A DNA stretch of 64,000 nt from NCBI GenBank assembly GCA_026413225.1, contig CM048557.1, positions 56,968,987 through 57,032,986 on the forward strand, in the 5' to 3' direction. Position 1 is the first letter of the stretch. Each line of letters opens with the position of its first letter. Of the stretch, positions 49,401-58,884 are shown piece by piece. The notes under the pieces are model-generated. The model was not told the origin of the DNA. It did no database searches and saw only the letters and a list, made by a program, of their open reading frames with translations. This DNA comes from Otis tarda (Eukaryota > Chordata > Aves > Otidiformes > Otididae). The position numbers and the translations under genes are program-made.

Positions 49401-49488
49401 AGCATAGTGAAGGAAGTCAGAACCATACAGTAAAATATTCTTTCATTCATGCAAGTGATTAATGTATAATTGGATGATAATATTACAA
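46401..49488. other. Non-coding DNA, no gene recognised
   Basis: No gene recognised. The part from about 48080 to 49230 is somewhat GC-richer and contains open frames at 48831-49140 that overlap in two frames without a known motif. T-rich runs occur near 48560. Confidence 0.5.
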
Positions 49489-49550
49489 ATAATAATACAT
49501 GACACTTATATAGCACCTGCCATCTGAAGATCTCAGCACTTTGCAAACAG
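49489..49550. repeat. Ancient repeat relic (ATATAGCACCTGCCATCTGAAG type)
   Basis: ACACTTATATAGCACCTGCC, ATCTGAAGATCTCAGCAC and TTTGCAAAC follow an old amniote repeat phrase ('cttatatagcgcctttcatctgaagatctcaaagcgctttacaaac') recalled from memory. Weak similarity may continue to about 49690. A reverse-oriented phrase of the same kind is at 53783-53838. Confidence 0.5.
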
Positions 49551-50852
49551 CTACAAAATCTCACACATGCTAACAACATGGCTTATGATCTTTTCAGGCT
49601 AACCTTTCAAAACTTTACATGCCATATGAGCGCGTTAAAACCAGGAAATGAATATGCCTGTGACTTCACAGAATTAGACATGCTTTTAGGTCTAAATCTG
49701 GTGCAAATATGTGCCCACCCTATGTGAATCTGGCCACAGAGTGGCTACAGTTAGGATATTATTGCAGTGAGGTATGTATGTGTGTATATGTATACATATT
49801 TAATTACTATCTGAGTTTTCATTCATTTAGGGTGGGTCTTGGTTCAAGGAAAGGGAAAGAACTTGCAGTGTCAGAAGTCATCTTTACCTTAGGCTGCCCA
49901 AGACAGAAAAAAAATGTGGTACAGCTCTCAAAATTGACCTCCTGAGACAATTTTTTTTTTTTAAATAAGTTATTTGGCCAGGTTAGACAGAAGATTCATT
50001 AATGTGCCCTTGTGCCCTTGATGCATTTTCTACCACAGATGCTCACATAAAGCCCAGCCAGATGTAAAATCTAGATTAGAAGTTAAATTTCCTCCTGCAG
50101 GTATGTTGGCAAAGGCACTTGGTGTGGAGCCCCACACATGTACACCTGATTGGTGACTGTGAGGAGTGGTGGGTGAATGATGAAGGTACATAAAATAAAG
50201 ACTAAGAGATTCAACCCAGGTGCTTGGCAGACATATTAAAGTGTGCAGATTGTCCGTATGTGCTGGGTTTGGAGAATGCAACAGCAACTCCTGTCCAGAA
50301 GCATCAAGAATTAAAAAGGCCAGACCTGGTCCCCAGCTTCTCATATGGCCTTAAGAACATGCGGTGACTGTACAGGGACAGTGCTGGCTTATGGACATGG
50401 TACCACCTTAGGAACCTGGGCTACTGAGATCTATCTGGAGTATGGTCAGTGATCCACCGTGTCATCTCAGATAAATAATTTCTCTCTGTATTTCCACTTT
50501 CTTTCAGCTTCAGGGTAAACTCTCTCCAGTTTTTAAAATCAAGTAAGATTTTTAAGGTATTGTTTAGTTCAATTAAGAGGCAGTTTTTAATGGTATAGTG
50601 GTCTGTGATACAAGGAGACCCATGTACGTGAGTACAATGGCTTTCCATTAATCTCTTGTTCTTGGCAAAGTCAGTATTATTGATTGGGTATCATACCAGA
50701 TGAGGACTCACAAAACTACTGTAATTCTACTCTGCCTTAATTTCAATATTATGAAGTACTATTGAGCACAGTAACCCATTAACTGAAGCTTTTTGTTTTT
50801 AGATATACTTATCTATCTCAACACAATGTTCTTTTAAGAATGAGAGGTCACA
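49551..50852. other. Non-coding DNA, nothing further recognised
   Basis: No gene. A GTATGTGTGTATATG-like stretch is near 49771-49800 and a T run near 49952. Open frames are short and unrecognised. Confidence 0.5.
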
Positions 50853-51295
50853 TTTTCCCTCCTTTCCTTCCTTCCTTCCTTCCTTCCTTCCTTCCTTCCT
50901 TCCTTCCTTCCTTCCTTCCTTCCTTCCTTCCTTCCTTCCTTCCTTCCTTCCTTCCTTCCTTCCTTCCTTCCTTCCTTCCTTCCTTCCTTCCTTCCTTCTT
51001 TCCTTCCTTCCTTCCTTCCTTCTTTCCTTCCTTCCTTCCTTCCTTCCTTCCTTCCTTCCTTCCTTCCTCCCTCTCTCCCTCTCTCCCTCTCTCCCTCCCT
51101 TCCTCCCTCCTTTCTCCCTCCTCCCTTCCTTCCTTCCTCCTCTTCCCTCCTCCCCTTCCCTTCCTTCCCTTCCCTTCCCTTCCCTTCCCTTCCTTCCTTC
51201 CCTTCCCTTCCCTTCCCTTCCCTTCCCTTCCCTTCCCTTCCCTTCCCTTCCCTTCCCTTCCCTTCCCTCCCTCTCTCCTTCCTTCCTTCCTCCTC
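50853..51295 (+). repeat. 443-bp pure pyrimidine tract: (TTCC)n then (TTCCC)n
   Basis: Every base I read from 50853 to 51295 on the plus strand is C or T. The first part (about 50864-51067) is a tetranucleotide TTCC array with interruptions near 50999 and 51022. Next comes a CTCTCCCT section (about 51068-51098), a mixed section, then a pentanucleotide CCCTT array (about 51151-51266). Such long homopyrimidine-homopurine mirror repeats can form triplex (H-DNA) and are very length-variable. The long open frame through it (Leu-Pro-Ser-Phe repeats) is an artefact. Confidence 0.97.
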
Positions 51296-52156
51296 AGAGC
51301 TGTTCTTTTCCTTCTTTATTCTAGAGACATTTAATCCTCTTCACACAAAACTTTTGAGTGAAGAATCCACCTAAAGCACCTATTTCTCAAAGTCAGCCTA
51401 TCCAATTAGGGACCAGAAGTAAAACCAGGTGAACAGTCAGACACAAGGAATAACTTAAAGTAAATAATCATAGTGTTCAAATTACAGACCATTCATAAGG
51501 TACAGTTTGCTCACAAAAATTATTTGGCAGACAATTAGAAATAATGAACTAATTTGTGAAAATTGCAATCAGCTTGTATGCATTACATTTACAGAGGAGC
51601 TGAATCCGCTGGATGAATTATTTGTTATGAAGAGTTCAACCAGCTCTACTATTTACTTCATAGAGTAGCTAAATCCAAAAAGCACACAGTGGAAACCACT
51701 GCAGAATGGAAATATTTACATATTATCTATGTTCAAAGTGTGCAGTGACAGTTGGAGAGAATGCACAGCTAAAAGGGCGTGCTAATCGCCCTGGAAATCA
51801 TAATGTAAAATTAGCATGCAATAGATGTAAAATGGCAGGCAAAGAAATGCAGACTTGTGACCAAACTGGGCCATAAAATTCCAGATCAATATCGTACTTC
51901 CTCACAGATAGCATTTATCTCATAGATAGGGGAATGGAACGATGTTATTGCAGAGCACAGACCAAAATTTCAAGCTCATTTGACTTACATGCACACACAA
52001 GCTTCCTAATTTCTATCCCATAGAGATGGCCTGATGTTACCAGGTTCACAGTAGAATCTGATGGAGTGTGAGGTTTTTGGAGCTGATTATGCAAAAATCT
52101 GTGAGCTGCCCTCTTGAAACTTTAGGACTAAGTTAACAAAACTGGAATATCAGAGA
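51296..52156. other. Non-coding DNA, possible conserved part
   Basis: No gene. The part at about 51540-51860 is compact, with homeodomain-like and AATTGCAATCAG words and a small perfect inverted repeat (51774-51792), which could mark a conserved element. Confidence 0.35.
51774..51792. repeat. 6-bp inverted repeat with 7-nt loop
   Basis: AGGGCG (51774-51779) and CGCCCT (51787-51792) are exact reverse complements around TGCTAAT. CpG-containing arms are unusual in this CpG-poor sequence, and TGCTAAT in the loop is a POU/homeodomain-like word. Confidence 0.5.
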
Positions 52157-52580
52157 ATTATAGAATCATAGAATGGTTTGGGTTGGAAGGAACTTTTAAA
52201 GGTCATCTAGTCCAACCATACTGCAGTGAGCAGGGATATCTTCAAGTCGATCAGGTTGCTCAGAGCTGCTTCCAACCTGGCCTTGAGTGTTTCCAGGGAT
52301 GGGGCATCTACCACCTCACTGGGCAACCTGTTCCAGTGTTCCACCACCCTCATCGTACATTTTTTTTCCTTATGTATAGTCTAAATCTGCTCTCTTTATA
52401 GTATAACCTCCAACTGGATATCGAGCCGTTGACCACTACCCTCTAGATGTGATTATCCAACAAATTCCTTACCCATTAAACTCATTGAATCCATATCTCT
52501 CCAGTTTAGAGAGAAGGATGTTGTGGAGAACCATGTCAAAGGCCATAAAAAAGTCCAGATAGACAACATCTGTAGCTCAT
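52157..52580 (-). mobile_element. CR1 LINE fragment with internal deletion, minus orientation
   Basis: Read on the minus strand, the element ends in ATTCTATGATTCTATAA and carries the usual CR1 3' region (52157-52413), including the complement of CATCTACCACCTCACTGGGC. At 52413/52414 it jumps directly into reverse-transcriptase coding sequence (52414-52580; minus-strand residues such as HNILLSKLERYG are recognisable in decayed form). Compared with the copy at 57.8-58.9 kb, about 730 bp between these parts is missing. Frameshifts and substitutions leave no functional protein. The part upstream of 52580 does not resemble CR1, so the 5' end is truncated. Confidence 0.9.
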
Positions 52581-54689
52581 ATAATTGCATTTCACAATAA
52601 TTCCATTGTAGTTTTGGTTCTTTCTGAAGACAAAGCAAGAAATGGAGCAGGACACACAGACACTGGAAGAAGCTCTGATCTAACCCTCTGCTCTGGGCTA
52701 ATCTCTCCTTGCTACATTTTGGGATCTTTCTTTGCAGGAGCTCATCCTGTCTCATATTAACTGTGGGCTTTCAAAGTATGCCTTCTAGGTAAGAGCATTC
52801 AGTCATGACCTAGGTTGAGCTAAGTTTTAGACCAGAGGATATTTGTTAGAGAGCTTCACAGTTCTAAACACATTCACACTGTTCAATAGCTTTAAATAAG
52901 GAATTTCTCATGAACAATATATTCTCTCAATTTCACAATTCCTATTATAGACTCTATTTATAATCCCTTGTGGAAAAATATTGTTAAGACAACATTGAAG
53001 AAAGGAGCTTAAAATGTTATTTAGATAAAGTGAATAAATTATAGCCTTTCTTGTTCTCCTTTTCCCCTCTTTTATGTTTCCCCTCTTTTGGGTCAGACCA
53101 GGTCCAAATAAGGATGTAGGAATCAGTTTGGGATCAATCCGTTTTTAACAGAACATTTGTTCTTATTAGACCAGATTGTTATGTAGTTTCTTTCTTTTCT
53201 GTTTTTGAATATTGGCCGTCATTTCAGCCTGCATGCTTTGCTACACCAAATTGGATATGCACGTTCCAGAGTGTCCCAGATACGGCTTTGACCAAAAAAA
53301 AAAGAATTTCCTAAGCACCCCATACCCCCAGCATTTCTAAGCACTCGTATTCCCTACTACACCGTATGGCATTGGAATACTCAGTGGGAGTAGCGGCAAC
53401 AGAAAAATCCTGGGTGAGGCTACGTGAAGCTACAAAAACCATTTGAAAACTGAAGTTGTCTCGCCACTCTGACCAGAAAGTCTCCACAAACCACTAATAA
53501 ATGTACTCCAGACCACAGTTGGGGAAAGGCTGAGATAGACAAATCATTTAATAACCAGAACATGCTCTTCATTCACAGTGCTTTCTTTAAAAGGGAATGA
53601 AAAAGAGGCACAGTATTTGACAAAGCTTTTCCTTTAGGCAATGTAATACTTACTTTTAATTTATAATCCAGTTTACTTGGCCAAAATGACTTTTCCTTCT
53701 CATTTTGCTGCTATGTACTTTGCTGGTAACCAGCTGGTCACCACTTTCTGCCCTAGAGGTAGCTACTTTTCACTAGAGCTTTATATTGTTGTGAAGTGCT
53801 TAGGGATTTACAAGATGGAAGACACTATAAATGTGAGAAATTGTGGAGCTCGTTAAAGTTATTACGAAACTTCCACTTTGTATTAGTCAGATCTTTTCAC
53901 AGCCACTTTACCACTGAAGTAATCAAAATGTCATCCATCCTTTCAACTAGAAGAGAGAGCTCACTAGATCCATTTAAATGACACCATCCATCCCAAAATT
54001 TGGTACAATTGGATGACTAAAGCCTGCACCCAGTTAATCCCCAGTTTTGCAAAAATTAAAACAGGCTCACACTCCGCAAATTTCAAACTATCTGGAGTCT
54101 GAACCCTTCATATATCAATGTTGGTTAAACACAAACAAATGTAACCATCCCATCTCAAAAAAAACCAGGTTGTTCAGACAAATCCATATCTTAAATGTAT
54201 CTATCTGGTTACGAAACCTCTACTTCTCTGTAGCTTTTGCATGTAGCAAATCATGAATGAAAAGGAGATCTGATTTACGGCTTAAGCCATCATAGACAAA
54301 AACAGTCATTACAGCACATGCACGTACACAAAATCTTCATCAGCTTAAGTTAGACCAAATGGTCCATCAAGAAAACAAAGAATTAACTAATTCATTGTGT
54401 GAGCAGCCTGGTCATTAGCAGCTCTACAGAAAGAGACGGCAGCTTAACTAAAACATTATTGTTGAAGTGAAAAAAAAAACCCACCACAATTATGACATTC
54501 AATTATTCTATTAAGCTAAATTAACTATTCTTCTTGTTCTTTGAAAAGAGCAAGATAAAGCACAGGATCCAATAATTAGGTCAGCAGCAATGAATTCTGA
54601 AGAAAAGCTGTCTAGACTTCTATTTTCATTTTCAAATTTGAGTGGTTGATTTTGTGTGCCTGTGTGCATTCGCTCCTTTGAATTCTCAG
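52581..54689. other. Non-coding DNA with one ancient repeat relic
   Basis: No gene recognised outside the relic at 53783-53838. An A-rich run near 53296 and short unrecognised open frames are present. Confidence 0.5.
53783..53838. repeat. Ancient repeat relic (GTGAAGTGCTTAGGGAT type)
   Basis: TTGTTGTGAAGTGCTTAGGG, TTTACAAGATGGAAGACACT and ATAAATGTGAGAA follow the phrase 'ttgtaaagcgctttgggatc ... gatgaaaggcgctatataaatg' known as an old vertebrate repeat tail. It is the approximate reverse complement of the 49489-49550 phrase, so the two may be one family in opposite orientations. Confidence 0.45.
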
Positions 54690-54833
54690 GGTGGTCACAT
54701 TAATAAGTTTGCCCTGGCAGGTAGAGTGAAGCCTGGATCAAGGTGTGGCATTCTCGCTTTGATGTCGGCTGTCACGCTCGGCTGCCTCTCGATCTCTTTG
54801 GCTGCCATCAAGTCTGTTGTCGTGGGAGACCAG
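54690..54833 (+). other. Possible exon, 144 bp, frame kept open
   Basis: The block is preceded by a pyrimidine-rich acceptor ending CTTTGAATTCTCAG (to 54689) and followed by CAG/GTAAAC, a good donor (GT at 54834-54835). Its length is a multiple of three and the frame is open throughout. The translation has a basic stretch (RVKPGSR), then a hydrophobic run of about 20 residues (about 54765-54815, GILALMSAVTLGCLSISLAA) that could be a membrane segment, ending in VVVGDQ. The block is richer in CpG than its surroundings. A second frame is also open across most of it, which weakens the coding argument. I do not recognise the protein. It could be a coding exon of a gene extending beyond the window, a non-coding RNA exon, or a conserved element. 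Confidence 0.27.
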
Positions 54834-55660
54834 GTAAACCAGGGCTGTTCTGCTGTTTGGCACAACTCAAAGGAGAGTCAGTTCAGATGTGCTGTGAGGG
54901 GTTCTGGTCCTCACCAGCTAAATATACAAGGGGAACACAACTTGTAACAAACTTTTAAATAAAAAGGCATTGATTCTCACTGGGCTTTTAGCAGAGATTA
55001 CAGTATGTTAGTGCAATAGCAGTTAATGAGGTCTGTTTGTAAAAGGTCCTGCAGAGGAGAACTATAAAAGTGAGAGGAAATGGTGGACCAAGATAAATAG
55101 AGAGTTGGCATGTATTTTGAGAATTAGAAGTACAGTTTACAAGAACATTATAGAGGACAGATGGGGAGTGGGAAGGGAGTGGAATAAGGCTTTCTTCAAC
55201 TAGGAATTTGCTGGACATTTAGTGAAAGGAAATAGAATACTTAAAAAGCAATATTTTCCCACCTTTTCTGTTCCTACAGACACTAGCAACTAATAGCAGC
55301 TGTTTGCAAAATAAGGTGCAAAACCAAATGAGCAATTTAAAATGAAGAATCCAATGTCAGCTTTTCCTTGAGCACAGGGAGGTCTGTTTCAAAGGGGAGA
55401 TCAGTAGGTACAGTCTGTTATTTATTAGTGTGACTAATGCGAGGAACTGCCGTGGTCCACACAAGGAACTTCTCTGCTTATCCCAACATTCTGTAGCATA
55501 AAACCTTTCATGCATGTTGTCTTCAAATGTCAAAGTTTTTTTAATCTGAAAAAGAGGGTAGAAACAAAGTGGACTCGTCTCAGAAGCTGAATCATCGCAC
55601 TGTATTTCTGAGATGAAGCTATGATGTAAACTGTAACTGCTCTCAGCAGCACTAAACACT
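54834..55660. other. Non-coding DNA, nothing recognised
   Basis: No gene, RNA or known repeat seen. The minus-strand open frames here (54988-55218, 55357-55659) have no recognised motif. Confidence 0.5.
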
Positions 55661-55758
55661 GAAGATTTTAAAAATTAAATATTATAATAGACATATGAAA
55701 GCTTCTGCTGAAGATTTTAAAAATGAAACATTTTAATAGAAATATGAATGCTTCTGTT
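55661..55758. repeat. Diverged 49-bp tandem duplication
   Basis: Two 49-bp units, each starting GAAGATTTTAAAAAT and ending with GCTTCTG plus two bases, lie head to tail (55661-55709 and 55710-55758). By eye they differ at about six positions. The divergence makes this older than the perfect 23-bp duplication at 44.2 kb. Confidence 0.85.
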
Positions 55759-57790
55759 TACCAAAGACTGTATCTGCTGATCTTATTTTCTAGTCTTTGC
55801 CCAGGCTGGTAAATGGTCTCAAACCCATGGAAATTTTAAGTGCGAACTGAAAGAATATGAGACCTCTGAATTTGATCCATTTAACCTTGAACACAGAGTA
55901 TGAAAATAGAAAAGCAGCCATTAGCCTCAAGCTTTTGTAAAACTGAGTACCAGAGCAATGCTTATGCACTTCTATTCTTTCAAAGTTGCCACCTTGAGAC
56001 AAACATAGAGCTAGGGTCAAAAACAGCCTTTCAAGGCCACCTTAAGTTGAAGGTAGCACATTAATCCAAAGCAAATAACTTCTGAGGATTTGCTGAAGAG
56101 TATAAGCAGCCACATGCAATTCAAACAAGCTGAACTCCTGGAAGTCATCTTGCTGCATGGCTTTTTTGACAGCATAATGAACAATACCACTGTCGTCACA
56201 ATAAACCCTACAATTTGAAAACAAGGCTGAAAACACTGCAAACACCAGTGAATTTATGAATAACTTCTGAGGCTAAACATGGTAAACCAAGGAACTGGTC
56301 CACTGCCTAACCCCAAAGTTCTGCTCATGGAGGCTCCTTCATGTCACAGTTGCCTCACGCTCCTTCCCTTGACACCTACAGTTGTGCATTCTTCTGCTTC
56401 ATGGCCCATGCAGTTTGGACTGTCATTTACTCATTTTACATTTAGTCCTTTTATATTTACTTTTCTGCAAACCCAGGTGATTACCTAGGACTGGCCTAGT
56501 GGGAGAGCACTTGGCCTGAGAGGGGCTGTGCTACACAACATGTGGGAGTGCACCAGCTGGTACAGCCCTGCCATCATGTCACAAAAACTGGGTTTCCAGA
56601 CCTTAGAGAGGTACAGAACAAGAGATAGTTCATCAGTTTCTCCAGAAACTACAAAGAAGGTATCTGGAGGGCAAAAAACTGTATCACCAGGAACAGCCTT
56701 AAAACACACTGTTCAAAAGAAAATTAACATTTCAAAGATGTAGACAATCCCTATCTAACATTGTGGAGAGAGAATAAGACAGATCATTGACTTAGGACCT
56801 GCCTGTCCAGCAGCAGAGGCTTGTAGAAAGCAATCCCAAGATTCAGTGTAACATGAGAAGACATTACAGAGCATCATCTATTATTGCATCACCAGTTTAG
56901 AAATTTGTTATTTGATGTGTATTTGGAGTAAATTGCCAGGAGCTCTCAGGCAAATTTCAACCGCAAGATCTGTGGAGTTATTACTGTGGTCAGTTCAGTT
57001 CCTGAAATCCACAAGTAATCTTATTTTTACTTTTCCTCTTTTTTTTTCCCCTTGTGGACTGTAAGTGTTCATTATTTTATCAATGTTAACAATGAAATAG
57101 ATGAGTAAAACTTCCAGAGGCATCTAAATGACTTAAGGACAATAAATCCCATTGGCTTTGGATTCTAAGTCAATTAGATGCATTTGAAAATTTTACCTTT
57201 TATCTGCACGCTTCATTAGTCAGATTTATTAACCAATCATTTAGGAAGGAAAGGGCCAGAGCAAAAGGATCCCCAAAGTGTAAAATTTACAACACTGCTA
57301 TCTATCCTCACCAATTGCCGAAGTTTAATTCTCTAATTTAATTCATTAATTAAAGAATATGCTAATTGACTGAAAAACTCAGGCAGAGGTTTCTCTCTGA
57401 GCTCTTTCCCGTTGAGAAAAACGGATCCCAGTTCCTAACAAAATACACATATCAAGCATAAGGCTGTTGAAATTCTTTTCAGGTCTGAGCTACTGTTTAG
57501 CACAGGAGTACTTTTCCCTGTTGATCCCTGTTGTACTTTCCCCTGTTATAGTATTTCACCTGAACTTTCCCAAGAAATGGGATTTTCATATTTTTCATTT
57601 CTCATTAATTCTCTAGCCCATTGCATTATATTGTCAGTAAGTTCATTTCAAATATTCCATCCTAAGTTATTTTCCACTTATTTAATTTCACTCATTTTAT
57701 TTTATCTCTATGCCCTAGTCCTACCTAAAATAATTCCTCAAGTTTTTCGCCAACACTGAGCCAAATGGACGAAAAGCCTAAAGGACTTAG
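55759..57790. other. Non-coding DNA containing a possible conserved block
   Basis: No gene recognised. The portion at about 57120-57420 has the texture of a conserved element (listed separately). The remaining open frames are short and unrecognised. Confidence 0.45.
57120..57420. promoter_or_regulatory. Possible conserved enhancer block
   Basis: Dense factor-like words: GGACAATAAATCCCATTGGC (SOX-like and inverted CCAAT), CATTAGTCAGATTTATTAACC, ACCAATCATTT, CACCAATTGCC (CCAAT at 57311-57315), TCTAATTTAATTCATTAATT and ATGCTAATTG (57359-57368, POU/homeodomain-like). There is no recognised repeat or coding frame. It reads like a vertebrate conserved non-coding element, but conservation was not tested. 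Confidence 0.27.
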
Positions 57791-58884
57791 AGAATCACAG
57801 AATGGTTTGGGTTGGAAGGGATCACCTAGTTCCAACCCCCTGCCCCGGGCAAGGACACCTTCCATTAGACCAGGTCACTCAAATCTCCATCTAACCTGGT
57901 CTTGAACACTTCCAGGGATGGGGCATCTACCACCTCTCTGGGCAACTTGTTCCAGTGCCTCACCACCCATATAGTGAAGAATTACTTCCTTACGTGTAAT
58001 CTAAATCTACCCTCTTTTAGTTTAAAGCCATTATGCCTTGTCCTATCACTACATACCTTTGTCAAAAGTCCCTCTCCACCTTCCTTGTAGGCCCCCTTTA
58101 GGTACTAGAAGGTTGCTATAAGGTGTCCCTGGAGCCTTCTCTTCTCCCAGTTGAACAACCCCGACTCTCTCAGCCTGTTTTCATAGGAGAGGTGCTCCAA
58201 CTCTCTGATCATCTTCGTGGCCCTCCTCTGAACTCTCTCCAACTGGTTCACATCCTTCTTATGCTGGGGGCTCCAAAGCTGGACGCAATACTCCAGGTGG
58301 CGTCACACAAGCAGAGCAGAGGGGCAGAATCACCTCCCTTGACCTGCTGGCCATACTTCTTTTGACACAGCCCAGGATGTGGCTGGCTTTCTGGGCTGCA
58401 AGTGCACATTGTCAGGTCACAGCGAGCTTCTCATCAACCAACAGTCTCAAGCCCTTCTTCCCAGGGTTGCTCTCAATCCATTCTCTGCCCAGCCTGTATT
58501 TGTGCTTGGGATTGCCCCCACGCATGTACAGGACCTTGCACTTGGCCTTGCTGAACTTCATGAGGTTTGCATGGGCCCACCTCTTGAGCCTGTCAAGGTC
58601 TGGATGGCATCCCTTCTCTAAAGTATGTTGACCATACTACATAGAATCATAGAATTGCTGACAGTGCACTCAATCCCACTGTCCATGTCACCAACAAAGA
58701 TGTTAAACAGGGCCAGTCCCAATACCAATCCCTGAGGAATGTCACTCGTCACCTGTCTCCACTCAGACATCAAGCCATTGACTGCAACTCTTTGAGTAAG
58801 ACCATGCAATCAATCCCTTATCCACCGAGTGATACATCCATCAAATACATGTCTCCCCAGTTTAGAGACAAGGATGTTGTGCAG
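57791..58884 (-). mobile_element. CR1 LINE, 3' 1.1 kb, minus orientation, 5'-truncated
   Basis: The longest CR1 copy in the window. On the minus strand it ends with the CR1 tail (57791 side: AGAATCACAGAATGGTTTGG as read on plus). It includes the full 3' untranslated part and about 800 bp of the end of the reverse-transcriptase frame, and stops abruptly at about 58884 inside RT. Recognisable translated pieces include the PQG motif region (VTSDIPQGLVLG) and LFNIFVGDMDSGIECT. Several frameshifts and stops interrupt it, so it is a dead copy. The open frames on the plus strand across it (58123-58631 and the first part of 58792-59298) are antisense artefacts. Confidence 0.95.
58618..58809 (-). pseudogene. 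Decayed CR1 reverse-transcriptase fragment
   Basis: This minus-strand frame reads through the CR1 RT region containing PQG and LFNIFVGDMDSG. It then loses similarity where the F/Y-A-D-D catalytic motif should be: after IECTVSN the expected FADDT is replaced by SMILC. The plus strand here reads ACATAGAATCATAGAATTGC, which looks like the CR1 terminal repeat unit and not RT coding sequence. The fragment is part of the 5'-truncated CR1 at 57791-58884 and cannot encode an active enzyme. Confidence 0.7.

Noticed and set aside
50840-51334. 164-residue open frame of Leu-Pro-Ser-Phe repeats
   Set aside because: It is the translation of the TTCC/TTCCC simple repeat. A pyrimidine-only strand cannot contain stop codons.
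58123-58631. Plus-strand open frames of 80-89 residues
   Set aside because: They are antisense to the CR1 element at 57791-58884, whose coding strand is minus.
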